A DNA stretch of 64,000 nt from Pseudoalteromonas rubra (GTDB lineage Bacteria; Pseudomonadota; Gammaproteobacteria; Enterobacterales; Alteromonadaceae), in contig NZ_AHCD03000027.1 in the NCBI RefSeq assembly GCF_000238295.3, positions 248,001 through 312,000 on the forward strand, given 5' to 3'. Of the stretch, positions 26,025 to 35,348 are shown one piece after another. The notes under the pieces were generated by a model. That model was not told the DNA's origin. It searched no databases and saw only the letters and a list, made by a program, of their open reading frames with translations. The stretch's first letter is position 1, and every line of letters starts with the position of its first letter. Both the position numbers and the translations under genes were made by a program.

Positions 26025-27452
26025 GTGAGTATGATGGCATTTATCGTTGACCCAATTAATAACCTTCTGTGGGGGCAGGGCCAGATACTCATCTATCTGT
26101 TACTGATTGCCGGATGCTGGTTTACCTGGCGATTGAAGTGGGTCCAGTTTCGTCACTTTGGCCATATGTTCAGTGTGATGAAGGGCAGCATGAGTGGTGA
26201 CAGCTCTGGGATCAGTTCCTTTGCTGCCTTGTGTACCGGTCTGTCTGCCCGGGTCGGCACGGGTAATCTGGCCGGTGTTGCGATGGCCATTTCTCTGGGT
26301 GGCAGCGGCGCGGTATTCTGGATGTGGGTGATTGCCTTGCTTGGCATGGCGACTGGGTTCGCAGAGAGTGTGCTGGGCCAGCTTTATAAAGTCCGCGATG
26401 AGCATCGGGAGTTTCGTGGTGGTCCTGCCTATTATATTCGGGCAGGGCTTGGAAAACCCAAGCTGGCAGTGGTGTTTGCCCTGTGTTTATTCCTTGGCTA
26501 CGGCTTTAGTTTTAGCGCCATGCAAGCCAATACCATTGCCGAAGCGCTCAATAACACTTTTTCTATTAATCCTTTATATACTGGGTTGGTGATTGCAGTA
26601 CTGGCTGGCTCGATTGTGTATGGCGGCCTGCGCAGCATTGCCCGTTTCGCTGAGTTGATTGTGCCCTTTATGGGTCTGGCGTTTGTTGCAACGGCTTTAC
26701 TCATTTTGCTCATCAATATTGCTCAGGTGCCGGCCATGTTGCTGGATATTCTTCAGTCGGCATTTGGCCTGACTGAAGCCGGTGCGGGTGCTTTGGGCGC
26801 TGCGATTAAAAATGGCATTCAACGAGGTTTGTATTCCAATGAAGCGGGGGCCGGCAGTGTGCCCCATGCCGCGGCTGGGGCAACACCTGTGCCTAACCAT
26901 CCGGTTGCACAAGGTTATGTCCAAATGTTGGGCGTGTTTATTGATACCCTGGTGTTATGTAGCTGCACAGCTGTGGTGGTGTTACTGTCGGGTGTATCTG
27001 TCAGTGGAGAGATGGCAGGTATCAGCCTGACTCAAAATGCGATGCAAGCACACTTTGGTGAAATAGGTGATTACCTGATCGCTGCCGCAATTACTTTATT
27101 TGCTTTTACCTCTGTCGTGGCCAATTACGCCTACGCGGAGAGCAATTTACACTTATTCAAACTCGATAATAAAGCCGGGCGGCTGGGTTACACCGCCGTA
27201 TATTTGGCGATGGTGTTGTGGGGCGCCAGTGCCACTTTACAGCAAGTCTGGAGCCTTGCTGACATGGCATTGGGTTTGATGACACTGGTGAACATCTACG
27301 CGATTGTGCAGCTCACGCCAACCATCATGAATTTGACGAAAGACTACCAAAGCCAGAAAAAATCGACCGAAAAAATCCACTTCGACCCCACTAAAGTCAA
27401 CTATCAAGGCACCCTCCACGAAGATGTTTGGGTGAGCAAAAAAAGAGATTAA
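26025..27452 (+). CDS. Alanine/glycine:cation symporter (AGCS) family
   Basis: The 475-residue protein has about eleven spans. Family signatures are GLSARVGTGNLAGVAMAISLGGSGAVFWMW, FRGGPAYYI and the G-x-x-R-G-L-Y-S-N-E-A-G-x-G-S segment. The start may be GTG 26025 or one of the two ATGs at 26031/26034 behind AGGTGAG. It takes up small amino acids with Na+ or H+. It follows ctlX. The last 420 bases, including its terminator, are copied exactly downstream at 28977-29396. Confidence 0.9.
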   Translation: MSMMAFIVDPINNLLWGQGQILIYLLLIAGCWFTWRLKWVQFRHFGHMFSVMKGSMSGDSSGISSFAALCTGLSARVGTGNLAGVAMAISLGGSGAVFWMWVIALLGMATGFAESVLGQLYKVRDEHREFRGGPAYYIRAGLGKPKLAVVFALCLFLGYGFSFSAMQANTIAEALNNTFSINPLYTGLVIAVLAGSIVYGGLRSIARFAELIVPFMGLAFVATALLILLINIAQVPAMLLDILQSAFGLTEAGAGALGAAIKNGIQRGLYSNEAGAGSVPHAAAGATPVPNHPVAQGYVQMLGVFIDTLVLCSCTAVVVLLSGVSVSGEMAGISLTQNAMQAHFGEIGDYLIAAAITLFAFTSVVANYAYAESNLHLFKLDNKAGRLGYTAVYLAMVLWGASATLQQVWSLADMALGLMTLVNIYAIVQLTPTIMNLTKDYQSQKKSTEKIHFDPTKVNYQGTLHEDVWVSKKRD

Positions 27453-27467
27453 GTATCTCTTTTTTTG
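27438..27467 (+). terminator. Terminator of the symporter gene, also first unit of the A-repeat
   Basis: AGAGAT (27444-27449) pairs with ATCTCT (27455-27460) around TAAGT, flanked by an A run and seven T. The left arm lies in the last codons of the gene. This hairpin is repeated in every A unit downstream. Confidence 0.85.
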
Positions 27468-28976
27468 CGAATTGTGGTGCAAAGTCAAGCTTTAGCTTGG
27501 TCTTTGCGCAAGGTGAAATGAGCCATTTTGACTACTGCTGAGTAGGTTAAGCCGGAAGCCCCCCACACGGACGTGTGTCCACTCGTACCAGAGATTAAGT
27601 ATCTCTTTTTTTGCGAATTGTGGTGCAAAGTCAAGCTTTAGCTTGGTCTTTGCGCAAGGTGAAATGAGCCATTTTGACTACTGCTGAGTAGGTTAAGCCG
27701 GAAGCCCCCCACACGGACGTGTGTCCACTCGTACCAGAGATTAAGTATCTCTTTTTTTGCGAATTGTGGTGCAAAGTCAAGCTTTAGCTTGGTCTTTGCG
27801 CAAGGTGAAATGAGCCATTTTGACTACTGCTGAGTAGGTTAAGCCGGAAGCCCCCCACACGGACGTGTGTCCACTCGTACCAGAGATTAAGTATCTCTTT
27901 TTTTGCGAATTGTGGTGCAAAGTCAAGCTTTAGCTTGGTCTTTGCGCAAGGTGAAATGAGCCATTTTGACTACTGCTGAGTAGGTTAAGCCGGAAGCCCC
28001 CCACACGGACGTGTGTCCACTCGTACCAGAAATTAAGTATCTCTTTTTTTGCGAATTGTGGTGCAAAGTCAAGCTTTAGCTTGGTCTTTGCGCAAGGTGA
28101 AATGAGCCATTTTGACTACTGCTGAGTAGGTTAAGCCGGAAGCCCCCCACACGGACGTGTGTCCACTCGTACCAGAAATTAAGTATCTCTTTTTTTGCGA
28201 ATTGTGGTGCAAAGTCAAGCTTTAGCTTGGTCTTTGCGCAAGGTGAAATGAGCCATTTTGACTACTGCTGAGTAGGTTAAGCCGGAAGCCCCCCACACGG
28301 ACGTGTGTCCACTCGTACCAGAAATTAAGTATCTCTTTTTTTGCGAATTGTGGTGCAAAGTCAAGCTTTAGCTTGGTCTTTGCGCAAGGTGAAATGAGCC
28401 ATTTTGACTACTGCTGAGTAGGTTAAGCCGGAAGCCCCCCACACGGACGTGTGTCCACTCGTACCAGAAATTAAGTATCTCTTTTTTTGCGAATTGTGGT
28501 GCAAAGTCAAGCTTTAGCTTGGTCTTTGCGCAAGGTGAAATGAGCCATTTTGACTACTGCTGAGTAGGTTAAGCCGGAAGCCCCCCACACGGACGTGTGT
28601 CCACTCGTACCAGAAATTAAGTATCTCTTTTTTTGCGAATTGTGGTGCAAAGTCAAGCTTTAGCTTGGTCTTTGCGCAAGGTGAAATGAGCCATTTTGAC
28701 TACTGCTGAGTAGGTTAAGCCGGAAGCCCCCCACACGGACGTGTGTCCACTCGTACCAGAAATTAAGTATCTCTTTTTTTGCGAATTGTGGTGCAAAGTC
28801 AAGCTTTAGCTTGGTCTTTGCGCAAGGTGAAATGAGCCATTTTGACTACTGCTGAGTAGGTTAAGCCGGAAGCCCCCCACACGGACGTGTGTCCACTCGT
28901 ACCAGAAATTAAGTATCTCTTTTTTTGCGAATTGTGGTGCAAAGTCAAGCTTTAGCTTGGTCTTTGCGCAAGGTGA
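27445..28976 (+). repeat. Tandem array of 146-bp A units
   Basis: Ten full periods of 146 bases (starts at 27445, 27591, 27737 ... 28759) plus 72 bases of an eleventh from 28905. Copies look identical except that the terminator stem reads GAGATT in units 1-4 and GAAATT in units 5-11. Each unit holds: the AGAGAT/ATCTCT hairpin with a T run, a long hairpin GCAAAG..CTTTGC (27625-27653 in unit 2), and GGAAGCCCCCCACACGGACG with the CACAC-GGAC-GTGTG hairpin. No gene is encoded. Confidence 0.97.
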
Positions 28977-29396
28977 ACTTTGGTGAAATAGGTGATTACC
29001 TGATCGCTGCCGCAATTACTTTATTTGCTTTTACCTCTGTCGTGGCCAATTACGCCTACGCGGAGAGCAATTTACACTTATTCAAACTCGATAATAAAGC
29101 CGGGCGGCTGGGTTACACCGCCGTATATTTGGCGATGGTGTTGTGGGGCGCCAGTGCCACTTTACAGCAAGTCTGGAGCCTTGCTGACATGGCATTGGGT
29201 TTGATGACACTGGTGAACATCTACGCGATTGTGCAGCTCACGCCAACCATCATGAATTTGACGAAAGACTACCAAAGCCAGAAAAAATCGACCGAAAAAA
29301 TCCACTTCGACCCCACTAAAGTCAACTATCAAGGCACCCTCCACGAAGATGTTTGGGTGAGCAAAAAAAGAGATTAAGTATCTCTTTTTTTGCGAA
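28977..29396 (+). pseudogene. Duplicate of the symporter 3' end
   Basis: The 420 bases copy 27052-27471 with no difference I could see (fixed offset 1925). They encode the last 134 residues of the symporter from FGEIGDYLIAAAITLF to VSKKRD, followed by the same terminator. The upstream junction falls in the middle of an A unit after AAGGTGAA, so the fragment has no native start; an in-frame ATG in the repeat (28925) could give a chimeric 150-residue product but there is no reason to expect it. Confidence 0.95.
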
Positions 29397-29415
29397 CGCG
29401 AGACATGGACGTCGA

Positions 29416-31085
29416 GCCGGAAGCCCCCCACACGGACGTGTGACCACTCGTCGCTTATTCAAGACCGAAGCAAAGCTTCGCAGCCATCGTGTAAAGTCGT
29501 GCTTTAGCGCGGTCTTTACGCAAGGTGAAATGAGTCATTTTAGAGATCCATGCACTGGTCACTTTGGCAGCCGGAAGCCCCCCACACGGACGTGTGTCCA
29601 CTCGTACCAGAGATTAAGTATCTCTTTTTTTGCGAATTGTGGTGCAAAGTCAAGCTTTAGCTTGGTCTTTGCGCAAGGTGAAATGAGCCATTTTGACTAC
29701 TGCTGAGTAGGTTAAGCCGGAAGCCCCCCACACGGACGTGTGTCCACTCGTACCAGAAATTAAGTATCTCTTTTTTTGCGAATTGTGGTGCAAAGTCAAG
29801 CTTTAGCTTGGTCTTTGCGCAAGGTGAAATGAGCCATTTTGACTACTGCTGAGTAGGTTAAGCCGGAAGCCCTCCACACGGACGTGTATCCACTCGTCGC
29901 TTATTCAAGACCGAAGCAAAGCTTCGCAGCCATCGTGTAAAGTCGTGCTTTAGCGCGGTCTTTACGCAAGGTGAAATGAGTCATTTTAGAGATCCATGCA
30001 CTGGTCACTTTGGCAGCCGGAAGCCCCCCACACGGACGTGTGACCACTCGTCGCTTATTCAAGACCGAAGCAAAGCTTCGCAGCCATCGTGTAAAGTCGT
30101 GCTTTAGCGCGGTCTTTACGCAAGGTGAAATGAGTCATTTTAGAGATCCATGCACTGGTCACTTTGGCAGCCGGAAGCCCCCCACACGGACGTGTGACCA
30201 CTCGTCGCTTATTCAAGACCGAAGCAAAGCTTCGCAGCCATCGTGTAAAGTCGTGCTTTAGCGCGGTCTTTACGCAAGGTGAAATGAGTCATTTTAGAGA
30301 TCCATGCACTGGTCACTTTGGCAGCCGGAAGCCCCCCACACGGACGTGTGACCACTCGTCGCTTATTCAAGACCGAAGCAAAGCTTCGCAGCCATCGTGT
30401 AAAGTCGTGCTTTAGCGCGGTCTTTACGCAAGGTGAAATGAGTCATTTTAGAGATCCATGCACTGGTCACTTTGGCAGCCGGAAGCCCCCCACACGGACG
30501 TGTGACCACTCGTCGCTTATTCAAGACCGAAGCAAAGCTTCGCAGCCATCGTGTAAAGTCGTGCTTTAGCGCGGTCTTTACGCAAGGTGAAATGAGTCAT
30601 TTTAGAGATCCATGCACTGGTCACTTTGGCAGCCGGAAGCCCCCCACACGGACGTGTGACCACTCGTCGCTTATTCAAGACCGAAGCAAAGCTTCGCAGC
30701 CATCGTGTAAAGTCGTGCTTTAGCGCGGTCTTTACGCAAGGTGAAATGAGTCATTTTAGAGATCCATGCACTGGTCACTTTGGCAGCCGGAAGCCCCCCA
30801 CACGGACGTGTGTCCACTCGTACCAGAGATTAAGTATCTCTTTTTTTGCGAATTGTGGTGCAAAGTCAAGCTTTAGCTTGGTCTTTGCGCAAGGTGAAAT
30901 GAGCCATTTTGACTACTGCTGAGTAGGTTAAGCCGGAAGCCCTCCACACGGACGTGTATCCACTCGTCGCTTATTCAAGACCGAAGCAAAGCTTCGCAGC
31001 CATCGTGTAAAGTCGTGCTTTAGCGCTGTCTTTACGCAAGGTGAAATGAGCTATTTGAGAGATCCATGCGCTGGTCACTTTGGTA
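29416..31085 (+). repeat. Mosaic array of 154-bp B and 146-bp A units
   Basis: Order by start: B 29416, A 29570, A 29716, B 29862, B 30016, B 30170, B 30324, B 30478, B 30632, A 30786 and a degenerate B at 30932. A and B share the head GCCGGAAGCC(C/T)CCCACACGG and the core hairpin. B has CGAAGC-AAA-GCTTCG (30066-30080 in the second full run) in place of the AGAGAT hairpin and ends TGCACTGGTCACTTTGGCA. The last B differs at several sites and fades after 31085. A short unique sequence (29397-29415) joins this array to the symporter duplicate. Frames of 83 codons running through B units are by-products of the repeat. Confidence 0.95.
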
Positions 31086-31239
31086 ATATGAAATTGATTG
31101 ATGGTGAGTGCTTACATTGATTGGCCGTGACGCAAAAGAGCAAGAATCTTAATCAAGGCCATTGCAAAAAAAGCAGGCTTAATTAAACCGCGGTGCTCTG
31201 TAGTGCGTATTGCTCAGCAATATAACAAGAGAAAATGCC

Positions 31240-31503
31240 GTGGGAAAAACAATACAGTTAAGTAGCTATGACCTATCCCGAGTCATCGAGATGGCCTGGG
31301 AGGACAGAACGCCGTTTGAAGCAATTGAACATCAATTTGGGTTAAGTGAACCAGCACTTATCCGATTGATGCGCCATAACCTAAAACCAACCAGTTTTCG
31401 GTTATGGCGTCAGCGTGTCAGTGCACGAGTAACCAAGCACAGTAAGCTGCGACCGGCCTCAGTATCGAGAGGGTACTGTCCGACGCAGTACAAGCACAGA
31501 TGA
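31240..31503 (+). CDS. DUF2805 / TIGR03643 family protein
   Basis: The 87-residue product starts at GTG 31240 with AAGAGA upstream; a TTG 30 bases earlier is an alternative. It matches the family pattern LSRVIEMAWEDRTPFEAIEHQFGLSEPALIRLMR and FRLWRQRVSARVTKH. The helix-turn-helix-like core and basic C terminus suggest nucleic-acid binding; the function is unknown. It starts about 150 bases past the repeat array. Confidence 0.85.
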   Translation: MGKTIQLSSYDLSRVIEMAWEDRTPFEAIEHQFGLSEPALIRLMRHNLKPTSFRLWRQRVSARVTKHSKLRPASVSRGYCPTQYKHR

Positions 31504-31531
31504 GTACTTAACGCATTTTCAGCGGTGTTGT

Positions 31532-32176
31532 TTACGCGCTCTGCTCTGTTCTTCCTCGTGCTTTCATCTTGCGCCAGAAAAGCATGGCAATGATGCTGGC
31601 AGGCAGCAAAGCCGATAGCATCACAAGCCAGTCTGGCATATCTGAGCTGGGTTTTTCTTGTTCCTGGTACTGTGCATTGAAACTCAGGTTGAGTGGCTTA
31701 CTTGCGTGATATCGATGCTTTTCACCATTTCGGGTGCCAAATTCAACACGCTTGATTGAAACATCGGTGTTGCTTGCGCCTGCTGGCGCAGAAAAGTAAA
31801 GCCTTGCCAGTCGTCCATCGCCTGACACACTTTCAGCGGGGGCCACCTGGCTGACGATATACTGTACTTCTCTTAGTTTGGGGTTTGCCTGGTTGCGCAA
31901 AGTGTACAAGCGCTTGGTATCCAGAAAATCGCCATGCTCAAGTTGTGCCCCTGCGGTTTTAGGGTTTTGGTCAATGAGTGTTAGTGTCTGTGGATCATAG
32001 GTGACCGATAGCTGAACGCCATATACTTCAGGCAGGTCTTTGACCATCACATCAACATAGAACTCGCTGGCTGTCTTGATTTGTGTATTGGAGGTTTCAA
32101 GAAATACCTTTCCTTCAGTTGCCTGGGTGACAAAGCTCAGCAGCAGTGAGGTGGTTAACATCAAAATCTTTATCAT
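31532..32176 (-). CDS. Membrane-anchored cohesin-like protein 1
   Basis: The 214-residue protein starts at MIKILMLTTSLLLSFVTQA (signal peptide). Residues about 22-160 look like a cohesin: FYVDVMVKDLPEVYGVQLSVTYDPQTLTLID, then GDFLDTK..YTLRNQANP..VQYIVSQV and GDGRLARLYFSAPAG. One membrane span near the C terminus (WLVMLSALLPASIIAMLFW) is followed by a basic tail (RKMKARGR), the arrangement of an inner-membrane anchor. No LPXTG, PEP-CTERM or GlyGly-CTERM signature is clear. It is the last gene of the block, 57 bases after a dockerin gene, across a 12-bp hairpin. Role: probable docking point for the dockerin proteins (inference). Confidence 0.75.
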   Translation of the reverse strand: MIKILMLTTSLLLSFVTQATEGKVFLETSNTQIKTASEFYVDVMVKDLPEVYGVQLSVTYDPQTLTLIDQNPKTAGAQLEHGDFLDTKRLYTLRNQANPKLREVQYIVSQVAPAESVSGDGRLARLYFSAPAGASNTDVSIKRVEFGTRNGEKHRYHASKPLNLSFNAQYQEQEKPSSDMPDWLVMLSALLPASIIAMLFWRKMKARGRTEQSA

Positions 32177-32197
32177 TTTTTTGTCCCAATAAGCATC

Positions 32198-32226
32198 AAA
32201 GACCATAGCATTGCTATGGTCTTTTT
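32198..32226 (-). terminator. Intercistronic hairpin between dockerin gene 4 and cohesin anchor 1
   Basis: AAAGACCATAGC pairs perfectly with GCTATGGTCTTT around ATT. It lies just past the stop of the dockerin gene and just before the cohesin gene. On the minus strand the right arm ends in TCTTTGATG, so termination may be partial. Confidence 0.7.
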
Positions 32227-32233
32227 AAGAGTA

Positions 32234-34333
32234 TTACCAGCTTTGCGGCCCTTGTTTGCCAAAGTTGGCACCCATTAAGGTTAAGTCCTGGATGTTGATT
32301 TCATTGTCTCCATTGAAATCGGCATCAGCAACGTAGCCGTTATTGTCCGATTTTTTAGTACGATAAGCGCCCAGAAGTTGCGTCAAGTCAGCAATATCAA
32401 TGAGGTTATCACCGTTACTGTCTCCGCCGACGAGCTCAATCTGTCCAAAGTCGATATCTTCCTGACCCGCTGAGAAGTTGAGTTGCTTCTCGGCACTCAG
32501 ATATCCTGGCGCTTCTAGTGACAGTGTTACGTTACCCAGTGGTGAGCGTACCGAGAAACTACCATCTGGATTAATGGTGACAAGCTGACCATTGATGCGA
32601 AGCACAACATTGCTGTAGTCACCTGTGACGCCAAGGCTTGCAACGTTTCCAGTTAGGGTCACTGATTCTTTGATAGTCAAAGAGTAAGTGGTTTCATTGT
32701 TCAGTAAATAGTTAGACTCTTGGTCAGTCATTTTAGCGTTGACAACCAGGTCGATCGATCCGGCTTGCTCTGCAAGTAACTGGATAGAGGCAAACTGGCC
32801 TTCACCTGTTTTCGCTGTGGCAGGGGCCATTAAAGCCAATGCACCATCCCAAAGCTTGTCACTGATCCCCATGGGCACTGACAGGCGTTCATCAGACGGT
32901 AAAAACTCGCCATATTCACCGCTGGTGATACGGGCTATATCAAACATCGCACTGACACGGACTGACGCATCAATACCATAGATATCGCTGCCTGATACGG
33001 TGATTGGCAGGGTAATTGTATCTCCCTCAAGGACTGTAGTTTGCGGTAATTCGAGTGTCAGTGCAGTTGCCGGTCCACCACTTAATGTCATGTGCTGACC
33101 GAATACGTCCATGTCAGTAAATACATTTTCATCTGACCAGTGGACAATATAGTCCTTATCAGAGAGTGCGATTACCTGATTTTGCACACCAGCATAGTGC
33201 GTACTCAATATTGCCACTTTGTCGCCGGTCGCGGTGTCGTTGGCATTATACGCTCGGGTATATAGATAAGCGGGGCTGGCAATATCGTCTTCTCCCTGCC
33301 AGGACAGCACATAGCGGCCATCGCTCAGAGCAGCTACAGAAGGGATGGTGAACAGGTTAACTGTCGATTGATCTACCAAAGTTTGTTGTCCAGCCGCAGT
33401 ACCATTGGCATTCATACGTTTGACCATAATGTCTGTGCTGTCAGCTGTTAAGCTTACCCAGGTCACGACAACGCTACCATCTGGCAGCGTATCGATTGCT
33501 GCGGTTTGTTGCTGGCCGTCGCTATTGTCATTGACCAGGGTTTCATCAGTAAGTGGTGTGCCATCAGCAGCGAATGTACGAATAAACACACCGTGGTCAT
33601 CACCTATTCCTTGACCATGCCAGGAGGCCATAAATTTGCCGTCGTTTAATGCGGTTAGCGAAACAAGTTTTTGTTCATATTCAACGGTATTGGAAACAAT
33701 AAATGCATCACCGGCTGGTGTACCATTGGCGAGAAAACGTTGTGCATAGATGTCGCTATCGGCTGCGATCGGGTTGGCATGGGCCCAGGCCACAACAAAC
33801 TCACCGTTGCTAAGTGTGGTTACTGTCGGACTGCCAAGTAAGTCCATCTGGACAGATTTAATCACTAATTCGTCGATTCTTGGGGTGCCGTCCGCATCAA
33901 AGGTGCGGATAACCAAATCAGTTGAATTGTCTTTATAACGCGCCCAGGCTGTAGCATAGCCACCGTCATTGAGTGGGCTGATAGCAGCAGAGTTGTGGCG
34001 ATGCGATGGTGAGTAGCTCAAATAAGTTTCTCCGCCAGCCAGTGTGCCATCTGCATTAAAGCGTTGAGCAAACACCGGGTCTTGTCCAAACATTGGGTCA
34101 TTGCCTGTCCAAATTGCAACATAACTGCCGTCTTTTAATACGACGGTCTCGTTGAAGCGTTGTTTTTGAGTTTTCCAATCATTGACGACAAACGGGTCAC
34201 CAACTTGCACAGGGGCTTGCGCGTTACTGAGTAACGGCAGACCCAGTAAGCCGAGCATGACTGCATTGCGAGTAAACTTTTTGATTGATGAAGTGGGGCG
34301 AGCCGTATTTGAGCGGGTATTTAAAAGTGTCAT
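32234..34333 (-). CDS. Beta-propeller/cohesin-like/dockerin protein 4
   Basis: The 699-residue protein starts with a long signal (n-region of about 25, then AVMLGLLGLPLLSNAQA). Residues about 45-430 hold propeller-type blades (DGSYVAIWTGND...VFAQRFNADGTLAGGE). About 430-560 is cohesin-like (VLEGDTITLPITVSGSDIYGID ... GEGQFASIQLLAEQAG). About 560-635 resembles a carboxypeptidase-regulatory or SpaA-like domain (LRINGQLVTINPDGSFSV). The end is a type I dockerin with two calcium loops (DSNGDNLIDIADL and DFNGDNEINIQDL) and the terminal GKQGPQSW. More diverged than its three relatives. Secreted, calcium-dependent assembly is inferred. Followed by cohesin anchor 1. Confidence 0.85.
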   Translation of the reverse strand: MTLLNTRSNTARPTSSIKKFTRNAVMLGLLGLPLLSNAQAPVQVGDPFVVNDWKTQKQRFNETVVLKDGSYVAIWTGNDPMFGQDPVFAQRFNADGTLAGGETYLSYSPSHRHNSAAISPLNDGGYATAWARYKDNSTDLVIRTFDADGTPRIDELVIKSVQMDLLGSPTVTTLSNGEFVVAWAHANPIAADSDIYAQRFLANGTPAGDAFIVSNTVEYEQKLVSLTALNDGKFMASWHGQGIGDDHGVFIRTFAADGTPLTDETLVNDNSDGQQQTAAIDTLPDGSVVVTWVSLTADSTDIMVKRMNANGTAAGQQTLVDQSTVNLFTIPSVAALSDGRYVLSWQGEDDIASPAYLYTRAYNANDTATGDKVAILSTHYAGVQNQVIALSDKDYIVHWSDENVFTDMDVFGQHMTLSGGPATALTLELPQTTVLEGDTITLPITVSGSDIYGIDASVRVSAMFDIARITSGEYGEFLPSDERLSVPMGISDKLWDGALALMAPATAKTGEGQFASIQLLAEQAGSIDLVVNAKMTDQESNYLLNNETTYSLTIKESVTLTGNVASLGVTGDYSNVVLRINGQLVTINPDGSFSVRSPLGNVTLSLEAPGYLSAEKQLNFSAGQEDIDFGQIELVGGDSNGDNLIDIADLTQLLGAYRTKKSDNNGYVADADFNGDNEINIQDLTLMGANFGKQGPQSW

Positions 34334-34602
34334 AGTACTATTTCCTTACATTATTATGTTGGGCCCGTTTTTTGGACCCAGTTCGTATGCACCCGGCTAG
34401 AATAATTGATCATAAAATTAATGAAAAGAGAGGGGGGGATTTAAATTGAATAAGTACAAATGGTGGTGTTTTAACCTTGCATACTAGGCAGTACGATTTT
34501 AACACACACATTAAGTCAGTTTTTCATACGGACAATTGGAAAAACTGAAGCAGCGCAGGCCTGGCAATGTGAGGAGGAGCGTGAATACTGCGATTTGAGC
34601 CT

Positions 34603-34618
34603 GCCCCCGTGCGGGGGC
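34603..34618 (-). terminator. Hairpin after cohesin anchor 2
   Basis: GCCCCC pairs with GGGGGC around four bases, 9 bases past the stop of the gene. No T run follows, so the role is uncertain. Confidence 0.5.
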
Positions 34619-34626
34619 ATAAGATT

Positions 34627-35286
34627 TTACTGGAGTGCCTGGCGTGCAGTGATGTTTTTCGTCTTTAATTTTAATGCCCTGGATCTCAGGAAGAATACTG
34701 TCAGCGCAATCAATGACAGTACCATTGCCAAGCCTATCGTCCAGACCTGTATGTCAATACCCGGGCTAGCCTGAACTTGATAGCCACTATCGAACTGCAA
34801 GCTCAGAGGCGTATCTGTTTTGTACGTATATTTTTCTCCGTTACGGGTGCCAAACTCTGCGATTTCAATTGAGATAGTGTTTCTGGCTGCGTTATCTGGT
34901 GCCGTAAAATAGAGTCTGGCGAGACGGCCATCTCCGGATGCGCTTTTTGCCGGTGCAACCTGGCTTACAATATATTGTATTGTTCCGTGTTGCGTATTTG
35001 CTTGATTTCGCAATACATACAGATTTTTAGCGTTAAGAAAATTACCATGCTCTAGCTGAGCACCTTTAGTTTTGGTGTCTTGATCTATGAAGGTGATGGA
35101 TTGACTGTCATAGTTCAGGGTAAGCTGTGTGCCGTACACATCTGGCAGATCTGCCACCATCACATCTACATAAAATTCACTGCCGGTCTTTATTTGCGGG
35201 TTAGAAGTTTCGAGGTAAATTCGCCCTTGATCTGCGAACGTGGTAAGACTTGCCAGCAATGTGGCAATGTACAGCATATATTTCAT
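34627..35286 (-). CDS. Membrane-anchored cohesin-like protein 2
   Basis: The 219-residue protein is a paralogue of the one ending at 31532. Signal peptide MKYMLYIATLLASLTTFA, cohesin-like domain (FYVDVMVADLPDVYGTQLTLNYDSQSITFIDQ, ENGNFLNAKNLYVLRNQANT-type middle, GDGRLARLYFTAP), a C-terminal span (VWTIGLAMVLSLIALTVFFL) and a basic tail (RSRALKLKTKN). It lies 63 bases after the mosaic dockerin gene, across a strong hairpin. The second copy of the dockerin-then-anchor gene order argues for a functional link. Confidence 0.75.
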   Translation of the reverse strand: MKYMLYIATLLASLTTFADQGRIYLETSNPQIKTGSEFYVDVMVADLPDVYGTQLTLNYDSQSITFIDQDTKTKGAQLEHGNFLNAKNLYVLRNQANTQHGTIQYIVSQVAPAKSASGDGRLARLYFTAPDNAARNTISIEIAEFGTRNGEKYTYKTDTPLSLQFDSGYQVQASPGIDIQVWTIGLAMVLSLIALTVFFLRSRALKLKTKNITARQALQ

Positions 35287-35308
35287 TTTTTGGTTCCTTG
35301 AAAATCAA

Positions 35309-35341
35309 GACAGGGGTTAGCGTAAGACCCTAACCCCTGTC
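35309..35341 (-). terminator. Intercistronic hairpin between dockerin gene 3 and cohesin anchor 2
   Basis: GACAGGGGTTAG pairs perfectly with CTAACCCCTGTC around nine bases. It sits between the dockerin stop and the cohesin start, so it may adjust their relative expression. Confidence 0.7.
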
Positions 35342-35348
35342 GTTTTTG

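Noticed and set aside
28925..29377. 150-residue chimeric protein joining an A unit to the symporter end
   Set aside because: The start lies in repeat sequence and the rest is a truncated membrane domain; better called a pseudogene fragment.
30010..30922. Series of overlapping 83-98 codon plus-strand frames in the B units
   Set aside because: They repeat with the 154-base period, run through hairpins, and overlap each other; they are by-products of a stop-free repeat.
27445..31085. CRISPR array
   Set aside because: Units are 146-154 bases with no variable spacers between them and no cas genes in the window.
27445..31085. Integron attC cassette array
   Set aside because: GTTAAGC occurs in A units, but the matching opposite core site, cassettes with genes and an integrase are missing; B units lack the motif.
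31532..35286. Sortase, PEP-CTERM or GlyGly-CTERM sorting tails on the two cohesin proteins
   Set aside because: There is a C-terminal span with basic tail, but no LPXTG, PEP or Gly-Gly-Ser motif before it; plain membrane anchoring is the safer reading.
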